The translations under genes and the position numbers were made by a program. Below are positions 1 through 7,956 of a DNA stretch of 64,000 bases, piece after piece. The notes beneath the pieces are model-generated. The model was given only the letters and a program-made list of their open reading frames with translations. It ran no database searches and was not told where the DNA came from. The stretch comes from Gammaproteobacteria bacterium. Its GTDB lineage: Bacteria > Pseudomonadota > Gammaproteobacteria > Xanthomonadales > Marinicellaceae. Location of the stretch: contig JAWLAO010000003.1 of NCBI GenBank assembly GCA_041395445.1, forward strand, positions 248,001 to 312,000. Direction: 5' to 3'. Positions within the stretch are counted from its first letter, which is position 1; each line of letters begins with the position of its first letter.

Positions 1-154
1 CTAAAATGAACAAAACCGCATCTCTCCAGTTGAGTCCTAGTCCTTTGTACATTTTATATTTCTTTGAAGTGATGCTTTTTTCAGCAAAATTTTTATAAAA
101 ATCTCTTTCCAGATTTTCACGAATATTTTTTTCATTGATGGTTTTTCTTGTCAT
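1..154 (-). CDS. N-terminal fragment of an unidentified protein, cut by the window edge
   Basis: An open frame runs from an ATG at 154 to the left edge with no stop, giving the first 51 residues. The start reads MTRKTINEKN and is rich in Lys, Asn and Glu. The last visible residues (LNWRDAVLFIL) turn hydrophobic, which could be the start of a membrane segment. I do not recognise a family. It reads in the same direction as the dehydrogenase gene upstream of it, about 100 bases away. The absence of a stop and protein-like composition support a real gene, but the fragment is too short to be sure. Confidence 0.5.
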   Translation of the reverse strand, partial: MTRKTINEKNIRENLERDFYKNFAEKSITSKKYKMYKGLGLNWRDAVLFIL

Positions 155-252
155 ATCGAATCTCAGTAATCATAGCTTATGACAAATTAAACCTCCCAAA
201 CCTGCAAATGCTCAGTCAGTTTACTGATAGATACTGATGATTTATGGCAGAA

Positions 253-1587
253 TTATGGCGATTCGTTATGCCAATGACTTTCTTTCAGTGAGCGAATGAT
301 TTCTATACCTCTGTACCCGTAAATTGGATTGGTTTGTTCTGCCAATTCATCGGAAAGTTGAATTGCTATAGCTGCCGGAGTTGCGTTGTTAAGAGCAGAT
401 TGTTTGAAGACTCTTAAAGTCGTTTGATAGATGGAAAACTCATAATCTTTTTGCAAGTGTCTTTCAAAAAAGGAGTCATTTTGAACATACCCGGCTTGCT
501 CGTCGGCACAGTTGACAATACCCATTCGGTTCACCAGGAAATCAGGAACATAGGTGATTCCTTGTTCTTTTAATAGCAAACTGTCTGATTCTGACGATAA
601 CAATTGATTATTGGCTGCTCCACATATGATTTTTGCTTGAATCTTGGGAATGGTTTGTTGATTGATAATTGCACCGGTAGCGCATGGAGCCAAAATATCA
701 CAGTCTTCAAATAAAATAGAGTTGTCTCCAATGTCAACCAATCGGGCATGCAAATTTTGATTGGAATATTTGTTCTGAACCTTTTTTACGAGTTCAGGGT
801 TAATGTCTGCGGCAATGATTTGCTTTACACCTCTTTCAAACAAATAACTCATCATGGGTTCTGCAACATTTCCCATGCCTTGAATAGCAACAGTTTTGTT
901 TTTCAATGTTCCCAAATTTAAAAATTCAATCGCCGCTTCCATTCCACAAACGACGCCCAAAGCGGTTGCCGCAGATGGATTGCCACTTCCGCCAAAAGAA
1001 GAAGGAATGCAGGTTGTGAAACGGGTTTGAGAAAAAATATTTGCCATATCGGCTTCACAAGTACCAACATCTTCAGCGGTAATATAGCAACCATTTAAGG
1101 AACTGATAAACCGACCATAATTTCGATAAATGCTATTTCGATACTCAGGGTTGTTTTTATCGAAGTTCTGATTATGAATCATAATGCCTTTGCCACCACC
1201 CCACCAGAGATTTGCCAAAGCATTTTTGCGAGTCATTCCCTGTGCCAGTCGCATCCCATCGGCAAAAAAATCATCCATGCTTTGATATTGCCAAAATCTT
1301 AATCCACCGGCTGCCTGACCACGATTGGTTTTATGGATAAAAGCAGACATTAACACGTCATGTTCATCGGATAGCTGAAAAAACAAACCTTCATGTTTAG
1401 CGAAATCAGGAGAGTTGTTGGTTATGGTATCGGCAATTGATTGCAGTACTTGGTGTGAAGCTACAAGTTTGCTGTTTTCTTCATCATAAAAAAAGTAAAA
1501 ACGATTGATTGAATTTGCTTTTAAAAAATCAATGAACCGAGTTGGTTTCATTGTTAACAAGTCAGAAGGCTTTGACATAGAGAACAA
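253..1587 (-). CDS. Glu/Leu/Phe/Val-type amino-acid dehydrogenase (leucine-dehydrogenase-like)
   Basis: Predicted cytosolic NAD(P)-dependent oxidative deaminase of an amino acid. The ELFV family signature is clear. A Lys-rich active-site segment MTRKNALANL is followed by the glycine-rich GGGKG at about 130-134, with catalytic-type lysines near 121 and 133. AEDVGT lies at 171-176 and a Rossmann turn GMGNVA at about 237-242. The later APCATGAIIN segment resembles leucine/valine dehydrogenases more than glutamate dehydrogenases. At 444 residues it is longer than classical leucine dehydrogenases (about 360), with extra sequence at both ends. Branched-chain or phenylalanine substrates are the likely choice, but the exact amino acid cannot be read from motifs. 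It stands alone, with a small minus-strand gene upstream. Confidence 0.85.
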   Translation of the reverse strand: MFSMSKPSDLLTMKPTRFIDFLKANSINRFYFFYDEENSKLVASHQVLQSIADTITNNSPDFAKHEGLFFQLSDEHDVLMSAFIHKTNRGQAAGGLRFWQYQSMDDFFADGMRLAQGMTRKNALANLWWGGGKGIMIHNQNFDKNNPEYRNSIYRNYGRFISSLNGCYITAEDVGTCEADMANIFSQTRFTTCIPSSFGGSGNPSAATALGVVCGMEAAIEFLNLGTLKNKTVAIQGMGNVAEPMMSYLFERGVKQIIAADINPELVKKVQNKYSNQNLHARLVDIGDNSILFEDCDILAPCATGAIINQQTIPKIQAKIICGAANNQLLSSESDSLLLKEQGITYVPDFLVNRMGIVNCADEQAGYVQNDSFFERHLQKDYEFSIYQTTLRVFKQSALNNATPAAIAIQLSDELAEQTNPIYGYRGIEIIRSLKESHWHNESP

Positions 1588-1621
1588 TCACGAGTTAATA
1601 ATGTTTAAATGATGGGTTGTT

Positions 1622-2062
1622 TTAGTACATTCCCGGGAAGGAGCTCACTTTTTCAACTTTTAAATCGGGAAAAGAGCTGACAACCTGAACTTTGAAATCA
1701 GGGAACGAATCCACAACCTGCCACTGTCCGCAGCTACTTGGAAAAGAACTCACAAACTCAACTTTAATATCCGGGAAAGAGCTGACATACTGAATGGTTA
1801 AATCAGGGAAAGAATCCACAAACTGGACTTTGCCATACAAATTGATTCCTTTTTTCTTACAGCTGGGTTTGGATGAAGAAGAGGATTTCTTAGAGTCCGA
1901 CTTCTTTGAACTCGAACCACCGGCATAAGTGGGCATTTCTTTTGAATACTGACTGTAATCAGCTTTTGAACTACTGCTGCTCGAGCCACCCGAGTCTAAT
2001 AAAATAGCTACGACCAAAGTTGCAACAATAACGATTATGATTTTTATTTGCTCAGGATTCAT
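1622..2062 (-). CDS. Membrane-anchored protein with six SFPD-type repeats
   Basis: A 146-residue protein of unknown function. Residues 7-22 form one hydrophobic helix. Residues 24-65 are a Ser/Lys-rich linker with two poly-Ser tracts. The C-terminal half carries six copies of a V-x-x-V-[DS]-S-F-P unit. The SFP triplets sit at 84, 95, 106, 119, 130 and 141, so spacings are 11, 11, 13, 11 and 11. The two-residue expansion in the middle (SSCGQW) divides the array into two sets of three. Cys68 and Cys111 could form a disulfide. A ribosome-binding site GGAG lies 8 bases upstream of the ATG. The regular alternation of Val and polar residues suggests a small beta-repeat fold. The 3+3 layout recalls DUF6150-type repeat proteins, but I cannot confirm kinship. 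It is divergent from recG. Confidence 0.8.
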   Translation of the reverse strand: MNPEQIKIIIVIVATLVVAILLDSGGSSSSSSKADYSQYSKEMPTYAGGSSSKKSDSKKSSSSSKPSCKKKGINLYGKVQFVDSFPDLTIQYVSSFPDIKVEFVSSFPSSCGQWQVVDSFPDFKVQVVSSFPDLKVEKVSSFPGMY

Positions 2063-2101
2063 AGAGTCATCTCCGGATTATGATATATTCACATTCTGTT
2101 T

Positions 2102-4180
2102 ATGATACCAGTAACAATTCAATCAATGCAACTGATAGATTTAAAAGGAATTGGAAAAAAAACCGCTGAAAAGCTCGAGTTGCTTGGAATTACTCACGTC
2201 AATGATTTGTTATTTCATCTGCCTTTGCGTTATCAGGATAAAACAAGGGTTTCAAAAATAATCAATCTGAGTTTTGGTCAAACCGCATTGGTTGAAGGAG
2301 AAATCATTCGAAGTTATCTCAACAATGCACGCAAGCCCATGTTGATTTGTGAAATCAACGACGGTACACAAACGCTGGCGTTAAAGTTTTTTAATCACTT
2401 TTATTCGCAAAGAGTAAAAATGCAGCAAGGAAAAAACATTCGTGCTTTTGGAGAGCTCCGTTACGGAAAAGATATGCCGGAAATGCTGCATCCTGAGTAC
2501 TGGCACTTTGAAGACGAAAATTTGCCACTGGAGAAATCATTAACTGCAATTTATCCCAAATCCGAAGGCATCAATCAGGCAACGGTTCAAAAAGCCATGA
2601 ACCAAGTCATCAAATTGTTAGCTAATAATGAAATTGCCGTGACCGAATTTCTACCTGATGATTTGCTCGAAAAGTTGGACTTTCCTAACTTGTATGATGC
2701 ATTGGTTTATATTCACAAACCACCGCCTCAAGCTGATACCGAACAACTGATGGCGGGAGTTCATATCACTCAACAAAGATTGATAATGGAGGAAATTCTG
2801 GCTCATCTTTTAGCAATGAAAAAGCTCAAGCAACAAGCTAAAAAGAATTTAGCTCCTCAGCTTCCGGTTAGCCAAACCACAATTCAACTTTTTTTGAAAA
2901 AATTACCTTTTCAGCTGACCAATGCTCAACGAAAAGTATGTAAGGAAATCTATGCCGATATTGAAAAGAACCATCCTATGCAGAGATTGGTCCAGGGTGA
3001 TGTCGGAAGTGGTAAAACAGTTGTAGCAGCAATGTCGATCCTGGCAGCGAAAGAGAACAACTTTCAGTCAGCGATTATGGCTCCGACGGAAATTCTGGCA
3101 GAGCAACATTACAAAACCATGCAAAACTGGTTTACTGATGATGAACTCGTCTTTTTATCAGGAGCGATTAAAGGCAATCAGCGAAAAGAAGTCTTAGCAA
3201 AGATTTCATCCGGAACATCGGTCATTATTGGTACTCATGCACTATTTCAGGATGATGTTGAGTTTTTCAATCTGGGTTTAGTGATTATTGATGAACAGCA
3301 TCGTTTTGGAGTTCACCAAAGATTAGCTCTGAAAAACAAAGGACATGAAAACAGTTTGCAACCCCACATGCTGATAATGACCGCCACACCAATTCCACGA
3401 ACGCTGGCACAAACCGCTTATGCCAATCTGGATATTTCTGTGATTGACGAACTTCCACCCGGCAGGCAGGAGATTTCAACACTAGTGGTTTCAAACGACA
3501 AGATGTCACAAATTGCCGAACGAATCCGCGCCAACTGCCGGCAAGGAGCACAGGCATACTGGGTATGTACTTTAATTGAAGAGTCGGAAGTTTTACGGGC
3601 AAAAGCTGCCAGCGATACTTTTGAAGAGTTACAAAAACAATTTCCTGATTTACGCATCGGACTGGTTCATGGACGATTAAAATCCGATGATAAAAACCGG
3701 GTTATGAATCAATTCAAACAACATGAACTGGACTTATTGGTTGCAACAACAGTTATTGAAGTTGGTGTTGATGTTCCCAATGCCAGTCTTATGGTGATTG
3801 AAAATGCCGAACGGCTCGGGCTTTCACAACTTCATCAGCTCAGAGGTCGGGTTGGTCGAGGAAACAAAAAAAGTCATTGTGTGTTGATGTATCAGTCGCC
3901 ATTGGGAGAAATTGCGCGCCAAAGACTGGACATTATGCGAAGCACCAATGATGGTTTTGTCATCGCCAGAGAGGATTTGAAAATTCGAGGAGCCGGGGAA
4001 TTGCTCGGCAGCAAACAAAAAGGTAGCGTCCGATTTCGTTTAGCTGACATTGACAGAGATAAGCATCTCTTTCAAACGGCTCAAAATATTGCCAGTGAAC
4101 TGATTCAAAATTACCCAGAAACTTGCCAAAACATCATCGACCGTTGGATTATCGCAAATGAAGAAGTGAGTAATGTGTAG
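2102..4180 (+). CDS. recG: ATP-dependent DNA helicase RecG
   Basis: Branch-migration helicase that remodels stalled forks, R-loops and Holliday junctions. The 692-residue length is normal for the family. The N-terminal wedge/OB region includes a helix-hairpin-like LKGIGKKTAEKL at about 13-24 and the FHLPLRYQD signature. The helicase core shows Walker A GDVGSGKT at about 299-306, DEQH at 397-400, MTATPIPRT motif III and the late motifs VATTVIEVGVDVPNA and HQLRGRVGRG. The ATG used lies 39 bases from the divergent repeat-protein gene. A second ATG at 2126 (MQLIDLKG) is also possible, and neither has a strong Shine-Dalgarno sequence. A possible -10 box TATGAT lies at 2079-2084. Confidence 0.97.
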   Translation: MIPVTIQSMQLIDLKGIGKKTAEKLELLGITHVNDLLFHLPLRYQDKTRVSKIINLSFGQTALVEGEIIRSYLNNARKPMLICEINDGTQTLALKFFNHFYSQRVKMQQGKNIRAFGELRYGKDMPEMLHPEYWHFEDENLPLEKSLTAIYPKSEGINQATVQKAMNQVIKLLANNEIAVTEFLPDDLLEKLDFPNLYDALVYIHKPPPQADTEQLMAGVHITQQRLIMEEILAHLLAMKKLKQQAKKNLAPQLPVSQTTIQLFLKKLPFQLTNAQRKVCKEIYADIEKNHPMQRLVQGDVGSGKTVVAAMSILAAKENNFQSAIMAPTEILAEQHYKTMQNWFTDDELVFLSGAIKGNQRKEVLAKISSGTSVIIGTHALFQDDVEFFNLGLVIIDEQHRFGVHQRLALKNKGHENSLQPHMLIMTATPIPRTLAQTAYANLDISVIDELPPGRQEISTLVVSNDKMSQIAERIRANCRQGAQAYWVCTLIEESEVLRAKAASDTFEELQKQFPDLRIGLVHGRLKSDDKNRVMNQFKQHELDLLVATTVIEVGVDVPNASLMVIENAERLGLSQLHQLRGRVGRGNKKSHCVLMYQSPLGEIARQRLDIMRSTNDGFVIAREDLKIRGAGELLGSKQKGSVRFRLADIDRDKHLFQTAQNIASELIQNYPETCQNIIDRWIIANEEVSNV

Positions 4181-4196
4181 TTACTTCTATTAGCCT

Positions 4197-4922
4197 TTAT
4201 CTATATTTTTGATAAATCTTTTCAACCCAATCTATTTTTTCTTCAAACTCAGAGAATAGTTTTTGTAAATCTTTTGGTAGATTTTGAGGAAGTTCTAACC
4301 CATATCCTTTTGGCATTTTGAAAGGAGCAAGTAGTGCAGCGGCGGTGAGGTCGACTCTGGAAAAGTTGTTTCCAACAAGAAATTTGCCATTTGATAGACG
4401 TTCATTAATCTTATCAACAACCGCATGAATTTTTGCTTTTGATTTGTGAAAGTTTTCCTCGTTGATTTGCATAAAATAGCGCATTTTTTGTTGCAGCTTC
4501 GGGAATGCAAATTTTAATAGAAATTTTCCGTACCACGGGCCTTTGTGAGTCAGAAATGGAATAACGATTTTTGGGTGTTCCAGTAAAATATGATAGCAAC
4601 AAAGTCGAACCGGAACACCAAGATTTTCATCTAAATATCTTTCCCAATCTAAAGCCTGTTGTTTTTCTTCAGAATTTATCGGTGTCAGCGCATTTTGCGG
4701 ATACTTTGTGTCCAGATAAGTGATGATATCAGCAGAGTTTTGCAAGGTTTTTTTGCCATCAACTAAAACAGGAACCGAAGACTTGGGATTTGCTTGTTTG
4801 ATTTTTTTGATGTGAAATCCCGGAAGCAAATTGATTGTCTGATACTCAACTCCTTTGAAATCAAGTGCCCAACGAACCTTTTCGCAGTAGTGCGAAATAG
4901 GAAACTGATAAAGCTGAACCAT
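4197..4922 (-). CDS. Glutathione S-transferase family protein
   Basis: Thioredoxin-fold GST-like protein of 241 residues. The N-terminal domain starts VQLYQFPISHYCEKVRWAL, with a catalytic-type Ser10/Cys13 region. It then has the cis-proline motif SVPVL at about 49-53 and the glutathione gamma-glutamyl binding motif NSADI at 62-66. An all-helical C-terminal domain follows. It probably conjugates or reduces small electrophiles, or acts in a glutathione-dependent stress response. The substrate is unknown. It is convergent with recG (16 bases between stops) and lies just downstream of the DUF3379 gene, with which it may share a transcript. Confidence 0.85.
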   Translation of the reverse strand: MVQLYQFPISHYCEKVRWALDFKGVEYQTINLLPGFHIKKIKQANPKSSVPVLVDGKKTLQNSADIITYLDTKYPQNALTPINSEEKQQALDWERYLDENLGVPVRLCCYHILLEHPKIVIPFLTHKGPWYGKFLLKFAFPKLQQKMRYFMQINEENFHKSKAKIHAVVDKINERLSNGKFLVGNNFSRVDLTAAALLAPFKMPKGYGLELPQNLPKDLQKLFSEFEEKIDWVEKIYQKYR

Positions 4923-4939
4923 GATGGCTTTAAACCCTG

Positions 4940-5632
4940 TTATAGAAAATACAGATTATTTTGCAATACCGGCTCGATGGATGCAAGTTGTTGTTCCGTA
5001 TCGGCAATAATAGCAATCGATCCTTTCTCCATCGCCACCAAAGACGCTTTTGAACGGTCGATATCAAACTCAACACGTTTTTGATCGAGATTTGTTCTTG
5101 GCATGTAATAAACCGTCACCAACCCCTGATCCGTTGAAACCACCATGTGCACGCCGGTTCCATTGGGTGTGTGACAATTATGAATGAATACAACTTTGCC
5201 TAAATCACCATTCACACCGGTTTTAAAGTCTGCAAATACACTTTTTATTTTGGCGAGCTCAATCGGTTTGGCTGATAATGGCACATTAGATTCATCAATA
5301 AATGCTCTTGAGATATATTCTTCAACAGTATTTGGTTGGCTGTTATACCAAAAAAAGGATGCAAAAATAAAAGAGAATAGCAGACTTGCAGCCATGGCAT
5401 AATTTTTAAACGATAAAGTTTCTTTCTGATTGGTTGTTTGTCGCAGAATGATTGAGTCTTTGAGATTGTCCGGAGCTTTAATTTGTAAAGCATTCTTTAA
5501 TGTTTTTTCAAACTCCATTGCTTCTTCGTACGCTTTGGCACAGCGCAAATCTTCTTTACGCAAGCGGTGGAACTCTTCATCTTTTGTGTAAGAATCTTTT
5601 AATAGTTGTTGTTTAAATTCAAAGTAATTCAT
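4940..5632 (-). CDS. DUF3379-type membrane protein, probable partner of the ECF sigma factor
   Basis: A 230-residue protein with a charged cytosolic N-terminus. The segment MNYFEFKQQLLKDSYTKDEE matches the style of DUF3379 proteins. It has one transmembrane helix at about 79-96 and a C-terminal extracytoplasmic domain. Its start codon overlaps the stop of the sigma-factor gene by four bases (ATGA), so the two are translationally coupled. DUF3379 genes commonly sit behind ECF sigma genes in Gammaproteobacteria. The layout of cytosolic head, single helix and outer domain fits an anti-sigma role, which is an inference. No zinc-binding HxxxCxxC anti-sigma motif is visible. Confidence 0.75.
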   Translation of the reverse strand: MNYFEFKQQLLKDSYTKDEEFHRLRKEDLRCAKAYEEAMEFEKTLKNALQIKAPDNLKDSIILRQTTNQKETLSFKNYAMAASLLFSFIFASFFWYNSQPNTVEEYISRAFIDESNVPLSAKPIELAKIKSVFADFKTGVNGDLGKVVFIHNCHTPNGTGVHMVVSTDQGLVTVYYMPRTNLDQKRVEFDIDRSKASLVAMEKGSIAIIADTEQQLASIEPVLQNNLYFL

Positions 5633-6144
5633 AATACTTTCCCAATTTTACTTTCCCTGGAAAGAGCTTTTTGAAGTTTAGCTCTGGCTCGAAACAATTG
5701 TGTCATGACGGCACTTTTTGAGATGTTGAGTTGTTCAGCAATTTCATCACAGCTAAACCCACCGATGACTTGTAGAATCAGTGGTTCAGAGTATTTTTTT
5801 TCCAGCTTTAATATGGCGTCCCTAACAATATCAGCTTCGGCTTTATCATCGGGAGCCAGGGGTTTGCTATCTTCGATGTCAAAATCTAATTCGTCCAAAC
5901 TGGTTATTGGTGGAATCTTTTTCTCAAACTGACGAACAAACTCTCGTCTTAAAATGATGAAAATCCAGCTTTTTGCTGCTTTCTCATCTTTCAACGAATC
6001 GAGTGCCCGCCATGCACGCAGATAAGTTTCCTGCACCAAGTCTTGTGCCATCGCTTCATTTTTACATAACCAAAAGGCAAAACGATACAAATCATCACTC
6101 AGGTGGCCTATTAAGGCATCAAATTTTCGTTCTTTTTGTCTCAT
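5629..6144 (-). CDS. ECF-family RNA polymerase sigma factor
   Basis: A 171-residue sigma-70-family protein with only regions 2 and 4, which defines the ECF group. Region 2 includes AQDLVQETYLRAWRAL near residues 33-49. Region 4 ends in a helix-turn-helix QLNISKSAVMTQLFRARAKL near 140-160. It should direct RNA polymerase to a small envelope or stress regulon. The gene follows the GT39 gene with a 33-base gap and overlaps its DUF3379 partner. It may therefore be transcribed from the mltD promoter as well as from its own. I did not find a convincing ECF-type promoter directly upstream. Confidence 0.9.
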   Translation of the reverse strand: MRQKERKFDALIGHLSDDLYRFAFWLCKNEAMAQDLVQETYLRAWRALDSLKDEKAAKSWIFIILRREFVRQFEKKIPPITSLDELDFDIEDSKPLAPDDKAEADIVRDAILKLEKKYSEPLILQVIGGFSCDEIAEQLNISKSAVMTQLFRARAKLQKALSRESKIGKVL

Positions 6145-6177
6145 CGTAGCAATAGACCCGAATCAACCAATAATCTT

Positions 6178-7956
6178 TCAGTCCAAATAATATTTTGCTG
6201 AAAAATATTCTCGTTCATCGTTTCCAATCACTTTTATTTGATACTGGTTGTTTCTTATTTCAGATTTATCAACAGTTATTTCAAAACCGTGAAACGGAGA
6301 ATCGGGGTCTTGGAGTTGAAAATATAACATGTCAATTGTCGTGATTGGTTGTTTATATTTCGAAATCAACATATCTTTTTTAGTATGCAGATACAATTTT
6401 TTTACTCCGAATCTATGAAAAAACACCCAGCCCTTTATTTTCAGATGGTTATTTTCAGCAGCTTCATGATGAGCATAAATTAGTGGTGGCAGTTCGCAGG
6501 TGTCAGCTCCATTATTCACCTCAAACACGTGGAACAGTTTTCCGCTTTGTTTATTGTTGATACCTTTTATGTAGTGGAGTTGGTTGAAACTGTCACATAA
6601 TCCAGCATAATAACCACCTTTCAAAGAGAGTTTTATTGCCGAGTCTTCAATGACCAATAATGCATGTTTTTTGAATTTTTTCGGCTCATTCAATAACAAA
6701 CCCATGATTTCAAGCTGCTTTTGTCTTCCATGTTTGATATTTTTTTCATGTGGGAGGACATTTAGATTGTTGCTGTCATTTAATTCAAAAGCCAATTCAG
6801 CTCCTGTCATAAAATAGTCAGTGATGAGGTTTTTAGTATTGTATTTTTTTTGTAATTGAGAAACCTCATCTGCGAGTTGTTTCCAGCCGGTTGAATTATC
6901 AAAAAATCGTGACTGCCAATATGAAAATGGTTGCTTGAAGAGTATTAACATAATTAAAAACAAAATTGAAAAAGCTAAACCACTGTATATCGACCATCGA
7001 ACAATCCGCTGATTTTGGACCAATCCGATACTCATAACGAGAACCGGGATATAGGAAATCAATAACCAATGAAATGAGGTCCTGATATTATCGGCAAAAA
7101 GACCTGTGAAAATATAAAAAAACCAATGAATGAGGGCTGTCGATAAAACCCAATTGATAATAGTTTGATTGGAAAAGGTTTTCGTGTTTGCTCTTAGTGT
7201 TTTAACCCAAAGATACAAAACTACAGGAGAAACTACTATAACTTGAGAAATAATTAAATATAAATTTTCAGCCTGAAATGACCACGGATGGCGATTAGAA
7301 AATTGAAAAACAAATAATGGAAATTCATTTTCCATATTGAATGCTAAAATTGGTATAAAACCGATTAACATGATTGGAAATGAAATCAGCAACAATGGCT
7401 TTATAGCACTCTTATCACCACGAAAATGATAGAGGTAAACAATCCCGGCAAAGAATATCCAAATCCAAATTCTGACATGAATATTTACTGCAAGAGCCAG
7501 TAATACACCCAATAAAACCCATGTCCATTTGTTTTGACTAATTGTCAGATAAATGATCCAAATAACAAAAACCAGCATCCAGATATCAGGCAATGCAAGC
7601 AGAGCGACTACTGTTAATAATGGCACTGACAATATCAATAACCAACTGGTAACGAATTTGGTTTCTTTAAAAAGTTGGCGTTGAATTAAAGTTATTGCAA
7701 AAAAAATACTGAAATAACCCAGAAAAGCAAAAGTTCGAACACCAAAGTAAGTGTTCCCGAATATTTTAGTGCTTAATGCAATCATCCAGACATTCCATCC
7801 AGGTATTTCGCTGTAGGAAAGAGAAGGAAATCGGCTTTCCAGCCAATAAAAGGACTCATCACCGAAGAGTTGCAGGTTAATAACTAACCAAAGTTGCAGT
7901 GCTAAAACCGCAATTAAGACGATTGATGAAACTAAATAATTTCGGGAAATCAACAC
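6178..7956 (-). CDS. ArnT/PMT-like membrane glycosyltransferase (GT39 type)
   Basis: A 592-residue polytopic membrane protein with about ten hydrophobic segments in the first 380 residues, then a C-terminal soluble domain. The first loop holds GDESFYWLESRFPSLSY (Asp33-Glu34), where lipid-linked-sugar transferases of the GT-C fold carry their catalytic acidic residue. It probably transfers a sugar from a polyprenyl phosphate donor to lipid A, a glycan or a protein in the periplasm. The acceptor cannot be told. Its start lies inside the end of mltD (7-base overlap), so the two are coupled. Being next to a murein transglycosylase and a sigma/anti-sigma pair suggests a cell-envelope role. Confidence 0.75.
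   Translation of the reverse strand: MLISRNYLVSSIVLIAVLALQLWLVINLQLFGDESFYWLESRFPSLSYSEIPGWNVWMIALSTKIFGNTYFGVRTFAFLGYFSIFFAITLIQRQLFKETKFVTSWLLILSVPLLTVVALLALPDIWMLVFVIWIIYLTISQNKWTWVLLGVLLALAVNIHVRIWIWIFFAGIVYLYHFRGDKSAIKPLLLISFPIMLIGFIPILAFNMENEFPLFVFQFSNRHPWSFQAENLYLIISQVIVVSPVVLYLWVKTLRANTKTFSNQTIINWVLSTALIHWFFYIFTGLFADNIRTSFHWLLISYIPVLVMSIGLVQNQRIVRWSIYSGLAFSILFLIMLILFKQPFSYWQSRFFDNSTGWKQLADEVSQLQKKYNTKNLITDYFMTGAELAFELNDSNNLNVLPHEKNIKHGRQKQLEIMGLLLNEPKKFKKHALLVIEDSAIKLSLKGGYYAGLCDSFNQLHYIKGINNKQSGKLFHVFEVNNGADTCELPPLIYAHHEAAENNHLKIKGWVFFHRFGVKKLYLHTKKDMLISKYKQPITTIDMLYFQLQDPDSPFHGFEITVDKSEIRNNQYQIKVIGNDEREYFSAKYYLD

Noticed and set aside
1798..1989. Open frame of 63 codons overlapping the SFPD-repeat gene on the same strand
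   Set aside because: It is a shifted reading of the Ser-rich and repeat region; the repeat frame has a ribosome-binding site and clear protein periodicity.
3285..3657. Two minus-strand open frames of 105 and 79 codons inside recG
   Set aside because: They lie opposite conserved helicase motifs and have no protein-like signature of their own.
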